This document shows, piece by piece, positions 36,701-51,200 of a DNA stretch of 62,000 nt. The DNA lies in the NCBI RefSeq assembly GCF_037975245.1, contig NC_092583.1, positions 12,113,764 through 12,175,763 on the forward strand, in the 5' to 3' direction. Made by a program: the position numbers and the translations under genes. Source of the DNA: Apostichopus japonicus (taxonomy: Eukaryota > Echinodermata > Holothuroidea > Aspidochirotida > Stichopodidae). The notes below the pieces were generated by a model, which made no database searches, had not been told where the DNA came from, and worked only from the letters and a program-made list of their open reading frames with translations. How positions within the stretch are numbered: the first letter of the stretch is position 1; every line of letters begins with the position of its first letter.

Positions 36701-38176
36701 TGTACCTACTTTTAATTTCCGCTGTTTGCAAAGTTAAAAATAAGAAAAAAGAAGTATAAGAAAAAAAAAAGAAGGTATTGTAAGAAGTCTGTCACGACCA
36801 CAGGCAAAGTGATTATCTATCACACGTTGTATACTTTTCTTCTAAAAATAACCTTAATTGGGACAAGAATTTGTGTTATATATATATTTCCAACGCGTTA
36901 CTTCTTCAAATATAAATAAAAATCATTCAGGAAGCAGACGCTGATCGCACAAGAGAAAAAGAACTCATGAAGATCTTCCAATCTTTCCGGCTGGACATTA
37001 CTGTCCGAACAAAAATCTATGGTCGGCTAACTTCCTTGACTTTACACCGAACCAAGACACTGGCACAAACAACACCAAACCATACAGAAAACCCAATCAT
37101 GAACCAGTGTACGTAAATGTGCAGTCCAACCATCTGCCAACCATCATCAAACATATCCCTCCTGTGATATAGAAAATAATCTCTGTGCTTTCTTGCGAAC
37201 CAAGAAGTCTTCAGCATGGTGGACACCTGATATGATATGATTAAAGCGTTGAAGAGCATGCCGTTACGACCGATCAGTCGAAGAATAGCAAAACAAACCG
37301 CGGTAGAAAAAATTACATGGTTCAAATCCACCATACGGTAGGAATGTGAAAGCTATTGTCGGGGTTGAATTCCTCAAAAATATTCAACAGAAAAACAATC
37401 AATTAAAGCTACAGCTGCATGAAAAATAAGAACTCGATCTTAAAGTCTCACCACGCCGAAATAATGAAAGAAACAAAAAAACAAACATGTGAACCCACAA
37501 AAACCTGTAACGACAGAGACAAAACTTTGGGTCCCCCTCCCCTACATGGGAAGGGCCTAGTCAGTGCTGTCATATATAAGGCCACAGTTAATTCTGCTAC
37601 CTACGATAGGAAGAAATTACATTGGCACCTGTCAATAGGGATTTTACATTCATACCAAATCATTCAGAAATAAATATTATGGAAAAGAAAACAGAGCTAT
37701 CAAGAATATATGGGAAATGAAAAGACAAGAAAAAAATTAACTATTCAAGCCTTAAATCCTTATTCAAAACTGAAATCCTTAGACAATCTAACATGCCAGC
37801 ATGAGTCTGGCGTATGTTATCTGTGTAAAGAAGAAAAGCTTGAAATCCTCTGCATGAAAGCAGACAAAGATCAATGGGAGATCAGAGCTTACATCGCTCT
37901 GCCGTCATGGCAACGGCAAACCGCTAAACCGTGCGAAAAAAAGAAATAGAAGTAGTCTGTTCAGTTCATGGCGTATTTTAGATTATTATTGCCTGAGGAT
38001 CGCTGTGTAAACATGTGTGCAACTCCGAGGGGGGGGGGGGGGGAATAAATGACAGTGTAACTTGTATAATGAACGTGTGGGTATTATTGCTCTATTCCAG
38101 TATTGAGCACTCTCTGCTGTTATTGATTTGCTTCCTTGTGTGAGATATACATATTTATAGATATATATATATATAC

Positions 38177-38215
<39 letters not shown>

Positions 38216-38441
38216 TAAATAATGTACACTCGTACAAAGTTTGCGCTATTACTCGAGTTTCATGCTTCTTCAGATAGCTAATGACGATTGCGAAGAAGCA
38301 TGAAACTAGAGTAATAGCGCAAACTTTGTACGAGTGTACATTATTTATATCTATCCAGCTCTATACCCAAGTATATTGAGCACTCTTCACCTGGAATTAA
38401 TGCCATCTATCATATATATATATATATATATATACATATAG

Positions 38442-38529
<88 letters not shown>

Positions 38530-41500
38530 ATCCCAGTGGAGACAACAAGGTTTTTTCATTGTTCTAGTACAGTAAGCAAGGATCTCTGTTGCTATGTTGA
38601 CCTAATACAATGACAGCTGCATTTCAATTTCTTGGAAAACTACTAAAATTATCCACATTACAATATCTTTAAAAAAAACATCTACTTGGACTCTTCACTA
38701 CCTTAACTTAAAAAAAAGAAGGTGTTTCTGTATTCACCTTAGCAACTACAGTTGTCATGCTAGATTTTAAGAATTCAAATTTAAATATTTATGAATATTT
38801 TTTTTTTCTTTCTACAGTAGGTCATTTGTATTAGTGCCTTTGATAACACATAATAAGTTGTACACAAAGTGATGCTATTTTCAATGTTCTCAATGAAGGA
38901 AAAGGATCTATTTTGACTGTTTATGATCGAGCTACATTTATCAGAACTGAAATGAATATTTACTAGGATACACCCAACATGTGTTTAAGAAAAGCAAAGA
39001 GGTCAAATTCTTAGTTTTGAAACTCGTGATGTTTATCATTTTGACCTTTGACCATTTAAGTATATACCAAGCATTTTTAGGTTTAACCAATGAGAGCAAA
39101 ATATGACTTGATCAAGTCTTCTAATATTTAAAGGGGCTGTCTGTGGTTTGGTCAGCTAATCTCTGGCATATTAACCATCCCAAAGTGCGAAACAGCAGAA
39201 ACGATGACGATTTTTTTTTTTTAATTCTTAGACAAACTAACACCATGGTACTGTAGCTATCCAATGGTACATTGAAAATAGAGGGCAGCAGACAGTAATA
39301 CAATAGAGTCGACAAAGAATATCAATCGCTGAAATTTCAGAAAGCGTTGGAGTAACTGTAACTGTTTCAGATTCTGCTAACTTTGAACAAGTTACAGAAA
39401 TGACCAAAGACCCTGCCAACGACCAATTGACCGTGTCTGCAGAAATGTGGTGAAAAGTTTGGAGAAGTAGCTCATATTAGAGCTCCCAGATTGGCTAGCT
39501 TCAGTCAGATTTAAAACACTAGACCAAGCCCTGTAATATTAATACATCAATTGGATACACTACGTTATTTCAACCACTAGGTTTTTCCATGTGAAATAGT
39601 GATAATAAACTGTCTAACCGATTTAGAAAATTTTGTGCCCCGGCCCACAAACTTGATTATATTTCAAGTATCGTTTCATTTTTCAAACCTTTTGAAGTCA
39701 TCTTACACCAATACTAACTCTTCTGGGTATCTATAAACTATGATACTTACCTGTCTCTTTATAAATATGAACTCCCATTAACCGAGCTTTAGAAAGACTG
39801 ATAACATTTGGCAATATGCATTGGCAATATGCTCCCGTTGGCCCTTTACAAGTCTGTTGCCCTAATCCTTCTAGATCAGGGTTGTCCAACCTACGGCCCG
39901 CGGGCCACAGTCCGGCCCGCCGCAGGGTTGCGTCCGGCCCGCCAGAGATGCTCTACGGTGCGAAATTTTAGTGAGCAGATTTATTGATAACAATTTGAAG
40001 CTATATAATCAATCATTCGAACCTTCTGGGTCCAAAAAAATTGCATACAGGTCGGTTTATGTGACACTCTCTCAGCTGAACTTTTTATCTGTTTTATCAG
40101 GAAGGACAATAAATCAGTGCGCTCCGCGCACAGTGCTCACATTTTGTTGCCTTGGGCTTCGGGCAAAAAAACGGAAATCAAGCGTAGGGTTCATGCGGCC
40201 CCTCCTTCATCATAATCATTCCATGTGGCCCTCCTCTGTAAAAGGTTGGACAACCCTGTTCCAGATCTAGGTAGATCTGAGTGCGGATGTATCAGGAGAC
40301 AGGTGAGTGAGTTAACAAGAAAACAGACTATTTTCACTTCTTCTAGGGCCAATGTGGGCGACTATAAGTATGTAATACGTGACAATGTTTTTCGGGTACT
40401 TATTGATCCTTGGATGGTCGAGCGTGCTTCGACAATTTTTTTCCACGTCCAAGATAGAAATTCAGTTTTGAACTCACCAACGAGAACAACTGGCCGGGGG
40501 TTGAACGAATTGGACTGGTAGAGAGTAACCTCTTCGTAAACAGGAATGTCTTCGGGATCTATTTCTATTACAAGGAAAAAACGAAAAAAACAACTGTTTT
40601 CTTGCTTTTCATTTCAAAGAAACGCTATATTGTATATATCTTCAAAACGAAGAACTTCGACAATAACGTAAATCTCTATTCCATCTTTTTCTGCAATTCA
40701 AAACTTTCTCGACCTCAAAGTTCTATTTTACAGATATATTACACAAGCTTGATGCCCTATAGCCAGCCAAAATCAACAAGGATTAATTTATCATGTTTTT
40801 ATCTCTCATTGTTTCAAGTCCTACAACTGACTGACCTCTGTGCACTGAAACGGGTGATGACTGCACACAATGACTGCTTCAGTATTAATAACAAACCAGT
40901 GCTTGTTTTATACAGTAGGTCACATGCCAAATGATATCCTTGTGATTGGCTAGATTTAGTAAGACTTTTTAGTATTATGTGAACCACCGCACTTTGTTGG
41001 CTGCCAATCAGGCAGCCTTTAACACGTCCAGTTTTCCCAGCTAAAGCCGTCACAACTTAACACCGGTAACTTTTCGATCAGTTGTAGTGCTAAATATAAA
41101 ATATTGCATATGCACACAATTTCCGAATATCCACAATTCTTCTGTTCTGTCTGGCAGCGAGCCGCGATCTTAAAACTCCCAAAATCCAGTACAAAGGGCT
41201 TTACCCACGATTAGCACAAGAGAGACGATGATAGTTTATAACCAACTCCACGGACCACACTACCAATTTACTTTTCCCCTGGGAGTGGGAATGCTTACAA
41301 AATGTTTGCTTCTATGTCTCAGTTTTGAAAAAGAAATAAGAACCCACTAGAAGAACATTAGAACAGAAACAGGAAAGCAATCGAAGGAGGAATATCTTAC
41401 TGACCACTTTTAATACTTCTACCAGAGGATACCTCAGTGTTAACACCTTCCCCTTTTCACCCCTTCCTGCCAAGATATATAAGTATGGCAAAATACAAAG

Positions 41501-44500
41501 CAATCTTCCCTACATAGTACTTCCTAGTTTAAAATCCTGGGTACCCTACTTTGTTGTGCTGGAGTTGGATTGTACAGAACCTTCTTCATCTTGGTTCTGT
41601 TTCTTCGGAAGCTGCTTCGACTCGAAACACGAATTCCTGGAGGTGTGAAAAAATGGTCAAATTAAAAAAAGAAAAGAGAAACAAAAAAAAAGAGGCATAT
41701 TTACAGATAACATCAGAATTATTACTGAAGTATTCAAGGGGTATGCAAGGACCACCAAGTGAATAATGGGGAGGGACACAGTGGGGGGAGGAGGGGGAGA
41801 AGTTGAAGCCCTCTCTCCCTCCCCTTCCACTTCAAAATAAAAGGAACACACTTTTTGTCTATTAAAAACAGAACAATCTCTACTCCGTCAAGAAACACTT
41901 GAAATTGGATATTGCTTCTATACTGACCACCGACGGGAAAGTTGTGGTCTATAAAGGAGATTTGACGTAAGCAGTGTGTGGGGGTGCACTGTAAAATCAG
42001 GGATGAGCCTGGGGTTGAAAAGAAACAATCACGGAACTATGCAAAAATTGCGGTATAGGCTCCAGTTTGCGTATGCTATAGTGTGTTAGGATAATAGTTT
42101 TTGTCCCCGAGGTAGAAAAGAAATCACGGATATTCCGCGAATTCGCGGAAAAGCTCATGCTTGTAGAATACACTGGGAGGACACCTTCCCCCTGTCAATT
42201 CCCTCCCCTCCCCTCCCTACCTACCACACCCCCCCCCCTCCCTTCACACAATAGACACAGACACACACAACTTGTTTCTTGCCGCTTACCTCCTCTCTGA
42301 AAGGCATCCTGACCGGCTATCGTATTCTCTACCATGATAGGATTGTTCAATCGTTTCTGCATTTCTCGTCTTAGGGTGACAAAGAGAGGGAGAGGGAGAG
42401 AAAGAGAAAAGAAAGAGATGTTTTCTTAATAAACTTAATTATTAAGAAAAAAATATTTAGAGAGCGTGGTGGCCAATTGGCTACGGCGTCGGACTTGTGA
42501 TCCAAGGATTGCCGGTTCGATTCATGCCTAGTTCATTACATTGTGTCCTTGGGCAAGATGGTTTGTCTCACTTGCCTCTCTCCACCCAGGGGTTAAATGG
42601 GTACCTGTGAGGTAACTTGTCATTGGGCGCAGTATATATAACTGCTGCCGACTGGAGGGATTGTCTCTGGGACAGGTTATCATTGACCAGGGGTAATATT
42701 ACGTCTGTAAAGCGCTTTGAGACCTATCCCTGGTGTAAAGCGCTATATAAAAACAAATCAAATCAAATCAAATATTAACCTGATAAAATGTCATAAATAT
42801 CATTATTGCTTCACAAGCCCACCTGATTTGGAAGGGTTTGCTTGGTACGAGACCAGCCCTTAGGCCTCTCTCCCCTTCCTTCCTGGCCTGCCACCAATCA
42901 GAATCCGTCTGTTCGACGATTCTCAAGATATCGCCCGACCGGAACGGTAGGCCCGCCTCGGGGCAGGGAATGGCACCGTCCTGGTATGGATCAAAGTCAA
43001 AATATGTCAGCATGTTGACCTGTGGGGGTTGAATGATGTATAAATAAATTAAATCATTTTATTTTATTTTTCATGTCATTTCAACATAAAAGCATTTAAC
43101 ATTTTTTCATGTAACTTGAAAAATCAGCTGAAAAACTTTCACAGCTACAGTCAAGCTGTCTCTGTCGAAAAGAACCAAAAAACATACACAGTTTTGCTAA
43201 ATTTAAGACAGAAACGATGCTAAAGAGTATTAAAATGTAATCTTATGGATAACCATAACTTCTCCTTTCTATAAATTACTCTACTTTGGCCTCTTAAAAT
43301 TATCTTCCCTTCCCCATCTTTCCAACTTTTCCACCACCACCCCCTCCCCCTAAAACCATGCAATAACTGGCTATTACAACTGCTTCCCACTAGGGTTAGT
43401 CACATTGACAGATATCTATCGACCCAACTCCAACCGTTGCATTCTGTTCTTTTCACATTTTTGCCCTATTTATCAAATAATTTGATATTTTGTCATCCAA
43501 TATAAAGAGTGAGTCCCATGTCAACTGAACCATTGCTTTTATTTCTCTTCAAGAACAAAATAATTTTTAATATTTCATCTGCCATATTATCAACATGACT
43601 TCAAGACTGTTTTGTCTATAGGAGAAAAGAAAGATTTTGTTTGCACAAATAATTTCAGCAATTCAGGACGTGTTAATATTGTAGGTACACTGTCTCAAAG
43701 CAACTAACACTGCGACCACAGGCATTAAAAATGTCACCAGAGTCGATCTTTTATAAACGGCGACTATAGGCACTAAATTAATACGATGTAGATTGTCTAT
43801 CAAAATCCACTATTTATCTGTCCACGTTGTATTTCCAGAACACTTTATAGTTTGTCATGAACTTTCAAACAATGGAGGTTAATCAATTAAAACGACTGGA
43901 CTGTATAGCCTACTACACAGACCCTAAAATTGGGTCAATTCCTCAGATGCTATGCAAAATGCAATGGGAAAACATAGTATTTTCTTTTTTTGGCCTCAAG
44001 TGAAAAGTTTACAAACGGGTTACAATTTTTTTCAAGGACAAATGCTGCCCAATGTCATCCAATGGTCCTCTGATGTTAATGATTAGTTTGAATGAAAAAG
44101 AACATGGTTTGATTCAGTTATGAGAGTTTGTAAAACAATTGAATTTACATTGATATAAAGGCCTGCGTATTCAGTTTGGCTATAAAAAAGGAGCATTTCG
44201 GAAAAATTATGTAAATTAATAGAAAACATTACTAGCACACATCTTTTTTCCTTCCTTTTGTTTAACCTTTTTTTCTTGGACTGTAACGGATGAAGACTAC
44301 TCTTGTACCTGAAGGCATCCTTGAATTGTAATGACACCCTAACACTTCCAGCCGTCACCTACTTACTAACACTAAACAAACAAAACCAAATCAAACCTAC
44401 ACTTTTCTCATGAATAATTTAATATCAGAGCAAACATTTTTACAATCTTAAAAAAAGGATATTATTCATTTCTAAAAGAAATAGTAACATTTGGCCTATA

Positions 44501-44925
44501 CCTATCATCACGGTTTCCTTTTCGTCTTCATATATTTTCCCTTATATTGCGAAAGAAAAGATACTCTGTAGGGTCTTCCCCAATTAGTACATTATTAATA
44601 AAGAATGGTTTCATTTAATCTCGCTGGTTGGGTTTAAGGATTTCATCATATAAATAATCATCTACCATATAATGTGCTGCCACCCCCCCCCCCCCCCCAT
44701 GCCACAAAGGAAAGAAAAGAAAAAAGAATAGGCAACACTACGTAAATGAGAAAACAACAGTTTCTTCTGACGCACAGTTTTACCATGGGAATTAAGCTGG
44801 TAGAAACCTTGCTGTTAAGCACTGTCATCTCCACTCTCTTTGAATACATTAATTTAAGTACATGGTTTCGGGCATTATTACTGTAGTTTCAAATTTATAT
44901 CCTTCAAACTACATATATATATGTA

Positions 44926-44998
<73 letters not shown>

Positions 44999-45020
44999 TA
45001 TTACACTGTACATATATATC

Positions 45021-45094
<74 letters not shown>

Positions 45095-45102
45095 TAAATA
45101 TA

Positions 45103-45141
<39 letters not shown>

Positions 45142-45153
45142 TGTACATATATA

Positions 45154-45210
<57 letters not shown>

Positions 45211-48200
45211 ATATGTCGTCTTCATCGCTTTGGTAAATTTGGCAAATCCTTTCTTTTTATATATTTTTTTAAAGAAGCTGAATATTGTGGTTTGCAACTC
45301 ATAAATAAAATATATATTTATCTGAGATACATATCACACATGTGCAGTTTCTATTTGTTTTTTTCAAGCAAGGCACATTGCGACGTGACACTGTCATCAG
45401 CCCATAATAACGATCATGACGTAAGGAGAACGAGGTCGAAAGCGGGTCAAGTGGTTTTCTTTGTCAGTGCCACCGTTCTTTCTTCGTCATCGTTTTTTCT
45501 TATAATAACTGATTCAAAGATGACATCAATTCGTTTTGTAAATTCTTTCTCAATGCTGTACAGCTGGTTTTGGAGACTGACCTTGCTTTTAAAATGACAA
45601 GACCCTTCCTTGGCGGAATGTACATCTGTGCTACTCTTCTTACCATTCGGTAATGAAATGCTAATCTCATCTCACACGTCTATTAGTGTCCAATTTACAG
45701 AATCTTCATCACTTTTTGCAACTTTCAAAGATGACCTCAATATTCGGTTTGTCAGTTCGGAAAGTGTTTTCCTGACACGGTCATTATATATGTAAATTTT
45801 TATAGATCAGACCAAAGACAATAAGAACACGAGGGCAATCCAAGGAGTTGTAAATCTCATCTCCTTCATGACTTTAATACTCTTTGCATCCTAAGTTTGC
45901 CAAAAAGTATGCCATTTTGTTGACATACTTAGTTTGAACTTGATCTGACTTATGGTGTAGGAGTCGGTGACATACACTTTTTCGCACAATTTAAGCCAAA
46001 TTGAGCTTTGACCTCAATTGACCTTTGTCCTCAACCCTAAACACCTAAATTTTGTCCTATTTTAATAATTTTCTTATGATTCTCTACTTATTGTGTGATT
46101 CAATGCCTTTCCTTCATGTTGACAAGCAGAAAATGGCTCAGAACCAATTGTTAGTTTTTGAGCTCTGACCTATGAGGTCATCAATCACGAAGGTACAAGA
46201 TTACATGATCAGGCACATACCCACCAAGTTGAACTTGATCCCACAGTTTAGGAGTTCTCGGCACACTTTTCCATGCCAATTTGACCGTTGACCTGCATTA
46301 ACATTTGACTTAAACCCTTAACATGCAGGCACGAGTCTCCATGGTCAGGCTACTACCCACTAATTTTGAACTTGATCTGACTTAGAGTCTAGGAGGAATT
46401 CGCAACACCCTTTAGGCCCATTTGACCTTTGACCCAAACACTCAACCTGCCCTAGTTTAAAAAATTTGTTTGACCATTCTCCACAAATCGTTTGGTTTAA
46501 TGGCTTTCTCCTACATGCTGACAGGCAGAAAATGGCTAAAAGCCAATTATTAGGCTTCTTGACCACTGACCTTTGACGTCATCATTCATGCAGGTAAGTG
46601 TTAACATGGTCAGGCACATACCCACCGGGTTTGAATTTGATCAGAGTTACGGTCTAGGAGTTCCCGACACACTTTTTTGCTCACTCACACACATACTCTC
46701 ACTCATACTCTCTCACACACACAAACATTAAAAAAAAAAAATGTTGGGAAATGAAGTGCAAACCTCACTCTCTGGAAACCTTTCCACAGATTCCGGTTGA
46801 AATACATTCGTTGGTGACTGATGACATAAAACAAAAGGAAGGAAAAACAAGAAAAAAACAAATACACATGCAGGAATTGATGCAGAAAATTAAAGTGTGC
46901 AAGAATATATAAATATATGTATAACAGATGTTAACATTCACTAATACAGTAGTAAAGGTGACCATATTTTTTCGCCCACAAATTCAGGGACAGAAAAATA
47001 GGTAATTTTGGCCAAGAAAAAAAATCCAATGGAGGTAACTAGAAGGCTTATTATTGACCACTGATTGAAACATGACACTTTTCATTTGAATTACAGTCTA
47101 TTTGAAATTTATTCAATGATCTGGCTTGCCAAAAATCTGTGAACCTTAAAAGGAACATTACATTTGGTAGAAAGAAAAAAATTCAAGCATTTTAGTAAAT
47201 TGTGGAGATATCTATATATTGTATCTCCACAGTTTTCTCCACAATTACAAAATGCTAAATAGGAGAGAAATATTTCAAATTCAGAAATAAAGCAAAGCCA
47301 GTCACCACATCAAACTTATATCTGACTCATTTACAAATTGAAAAAGTTGGGAATTCCTTCCCTTCAAAATAAAAAAAAATGAATGAACTGTTTCATTTGC
47401 TTAGATGATTTATTTCCGGGGTTCTACTGACAACTCAAGAAAATGGTCAAAAAGTTTGAAGATGTCTTCCTATCTTCCTTGTCCTTCATTACCATGGTAA
47501 CAAAATACTTGTTAATGACTTAATTAAAAAGATCATCATCAAGGCATTTCAGGCATCATAACAAAAAACAATATTTGGAGGAAACAAGAAGTTCAAATAC
47601 ATTTCAAGGCAGTCATTCTTAATTACTGTAGGTCAACAAAGATAAAAACATTGCAAAAATCCCCCGCCCCAATAAAAATCCTGGCGTAACTGCCCACTTC
47701 ACCATTGTTCATTCATTTCCTTCGCACAACGAAACATTGTGATAGATAAAAGAACCTTGATTCATACTGTCTTATTTTGTTGTACAAAAAAAAGTAATAT
47801 TCTTCTGAGAATCTTCAACTTAATGTGAAGATGAATTTTCTGAATACAACTAGCAAAATGCAAAGTAAAAAGATAGGGCTTTTCTCAAATGAGAGACTTG
47901 TGTCTGTTTTCGATAATTACCAGTCATGACGTGAATCTGTCAGGAATTTGATATCGGAAATGATATTTCAACCAGCATCCCTGTCAGAGTAAAAATTAGT
48001 AAACCATATTTCCGGGATGTCTTTAAAGCAGCCCTCTCTGAAAACAATTTTGATCCATTTTTTTTGTATGTCTTTCTAGTATCATAGTTTCATAAACTAA
48101 ATTATGTTTATTACTTGCTTGAATGTTTTTAAGGTTTATATTTATATATATATTTTTTTTATGATTATTCATTTTTTTTTTGGCTGTTGACATTTCAATT

Positions 48201-51200
48201 ACCCTGCGTTAATATTGTTAACCATTTCAGCATCAGGAATCATAGAAAAACTTCTGTAAAGGTCACGAATAAATATAAAATTTCTTAAATACCAAAAAAA
48301 AGAAAGAAAAAAGGACCCCTAAACCTAGATATGGCTCTGTGGTGTTTTTTCTTGAGACTACTTCAAGCCTTCATTCATCTGGCAGTGAATTTTTGTTAAT
48401 CCCCCTCTCCCCTCTCCCCTTTTTGCCCTCTCCCCCTCCCCCCTTTTTTGCCTAAAGGATCACTTGAACAAGAGAATTTTTATATGGCTCAATCATATCC
48501 AATATGGAAGTTGCTTCTTGCATACAATCCTTCGTGACTTTAAGAAGTGGGTAAATCCTAGAAAACAACATATTTATTTACCTGGTTATGGTGGGAAGGG
48601 GGAGAGGTGGGGGGGGGATGATGCCCGGGGCAGAGAAAATTGATAACCAAACTGTGAAGATTTTACATGACTCATGGCCTGCTGTGAATTACTACAGATA
48701 TGTGTCTCATGAATAGGGCACCATGCATGTACTGAACACAATATGGGTACAGGTGTATGAATAGGCCGACAACCACAATGTTGATATGAAACAGACAACT
48801 TTTACAGAAAACGTTTCCAGTGCTTGCTTTTGTAATCTGAACCCACTCTTTTGAAGGGAGTCTTCATTTTGTCTTCAGTACTGTTTAATTTTACAATAAT
48901 TTGGGAGGATAAAAATGTTTTTTTCAACCGCTTTCATGTTCGAAATAAGATTTTCAATTAATCTTGAACTAAGATACTCTGCTAGCTTTGTTCTCTTATA
49001 ACAGGATAATTAGATTATTAAATTTCTTTTATTCCACTTTCGATAGTTTGTTAAGCTTAATGGCTCCAAACATATTAACCAAAAATGTAAAAACTGAACT
49101 ATAATGAACTCATAGTAAAAAGAAAAAAAAAATCCTAGATTCAGTTACAAAATGCAAAATTTAAGGCCATTTTTAACTTGTTTTATGTTGGCATGTGATG
49201 ATGATGATGCAGCATTCTGATATACCCCAGAAAGTTCAAATAACTAGGTTTCTGTACTTAAATAGATTCATCGGATTTTAAGATTTCAGGGACAAGGGCC
49301 CTACCGTAGCTGATAAAGAAAATATGACCAAAAATGCAGATTTATTGTCTTTTATAGAAGTCTTTCTATACTCAGGTACTCAACATTTAGATCAGTTTTT
49401 CATTTTTCCAGCTACTGTAACGAATTTGCTTGGATGAGTCATTTTTTGTTTAATTGTATTTACCGTATTGTCGGCCTGCCTTGACTGTAGACAAAGTGGG
49501 ACACTTATATAGGAAACTTAAAGCTAGAGCAAACAATTAAATCATTCTGTCTCCCCTCCCCCCTCCCCCTCCCACCCCCTGGCTTCATTCGTAGAAGAGG
49601 CAAAAACATGCAAGTGCTCATAAAAATTTAAAAAAGGAAATGTTGTGCATCAACAGTATCATAAAATAAGATCTCATACTATGTTCAGACATCACACTGA
49701 AAATTAAAACGGGACAACATCACGATACAAGGCGATGCAAACGATCAAAACGGCTGAACCGACAAGCCTACCTCTGGTACGGGTGCTGCATTATGATCCT
49801 CAGCGGCTGCCACGAGCTTGAAAGTTATGGCGCCATCGATGGACGCCTGAAAATACAGAAAATCAGTCCATGTCGATGAACAGAGAATTTGTAGGGTTTT
49901 GGAAAGCAGTATTACTCGAGACAAAATTCAGGGGTAGAATTTATTTGTATCGCACGTCTAACAAAATGCTTCCAGAAAAATCTGAAAACTGCTTTACTAT
50001 AGAGAGAGTTCAAAGTTCACAGAAAAACCAAGGCATATTATAAATTGCCAAACTGAATAAACTTAGGAAGACTTTGTAATTAACGTTTCAATCAAGTACA
50101 GAAAATTTTGTTTGTAATAGAAATTTAACATAAAGAACAACTTTTTTCCCCATTTTTTTAGTCTATGTGCAAAAATCTTTGAAGTTCTGAGTTAATATTT
50201 ATCATTTTTCTTATCTTTTTCTTCCGGTGTTACTTGTGGTGATGTGTTCAGGACACCAGGTGTGTTAAATCTGTTTCTTTAAATGGTTCTTCATGGTATA
50301 ACATCAGATTTTGGCAAATTCATAACAAAATGGAAGCTTTAACAATGCAAAAATGATCATCCCTTGGTATTTTAGATGGCTATCTGAGTTGGCCACGATA
50401 TCTCAAAAACAACTGACTACCATTTTTCAAAACTGTACAAAATTCTTTCGCCCCTCATAATTCTCTCAGAAACTACTTTACAGATCTCGGGAGTCATCGA
50501 GAAGTCTATGTGTACATCCCTGCTGTTTGATGCATCAACATTTATCCAAACTGACTGGAGCAAATTATTACTAAGGATATCGACTTCCTGAATAGCTGCA
50601 GATTAAATTAGCCGCGATTGACAACGTGACAGAATATAACATGTCCCATTATTGGTCTGAAATTGGTCTGATCTGATGAATGGGGGAATATCTCAGCCTC
50701 ATTAACCGACAATCACTGTCATGTGAATTTTCTCACATTTTGCTCTGCACTTTGTCATATGATGAGTGAGAATTGGACTATATTTCAACTTTGAAAGAGT
50801 TCATTTTTTGGGGGGGCTAGAACAGGTGACCTCAGGGTTAATTGGTCCTGTGATCTATTAATTTGCAAAGAAATTGATATCTATATGCGGCACCCAACAC
50901 CAACTAAAGACAATGACAGCTTAGCTGGTAGGGATGTCATTCCCCTGAAGTCACCCCGGTTTGAACCCTGTTCTAGCTAAAAACAAATATCCTTGTTAAT
51001 TTTCATGCTTTTTTAGTCTAGAATTTCTCTGTCTTTCATTCTCCATCGTTCAGTTTTTTAACTTGATGATATACTTACGACGTAGTTGATGACTTGGTCG
51101 GGATCTTTGCCCAACACCACCATTCCGTTGACCTCTATCACCCTGTCTCCGACGTTCATCAAACCTGAAGCCAACAAAGAAGCAGAGCATTATGTTTTTT

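Larger units (their letters stand above)
36182..40477 (-). other. MAGUK intron upstream of the P-loop exon
   Basis: A 4.3-kb GT-AG intron. It contains a decayed GIY-YIG retroelement (36930-37955, opposite strand), (TA)n tracts (38155-38210, 38413-38525), a 59-bp hairpin (38213-38350) and a hAT-type MITE (39877-40258). A poly-G run lies at 38031-38043. Confidence 0.7.
43020..49771 (-). other. MAGUK intron between PDZ and SH3 exons
   Basis: A 6.75-kb GT-AG intron. It contains poly-C at 44683-44698, the (TA)n block at 44911-45215, the repeat with TGACCTTTGACC motifs at 45925-46690, a CA/CT-rich run at 46680-46728 and CT-rich tracts near 48402-48445 and 49552-49578. No exon-like sequence is seen. 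Confidence 0.6.

Noticed and set aside
37017-37334. 105-residue hydrophobic minus-strand frame resembling a membrane protein
   Set aside because: It is the antisense of the decayed reverse-transcriptase sequence on the plus strand, which has the recognisable motif order.
39971-40270. 99-residue plus-strand frame
   Set aside because: Falls within the hAT MITE at 39877-40258, with no transposase similarity.
46979-47300. Local inverted words (GTGGAGATA / TATCTCCAC near 47202-47231) as a regulatory hairpin
   Set aside because: Short, AT-flanked and with no second line of evidence.
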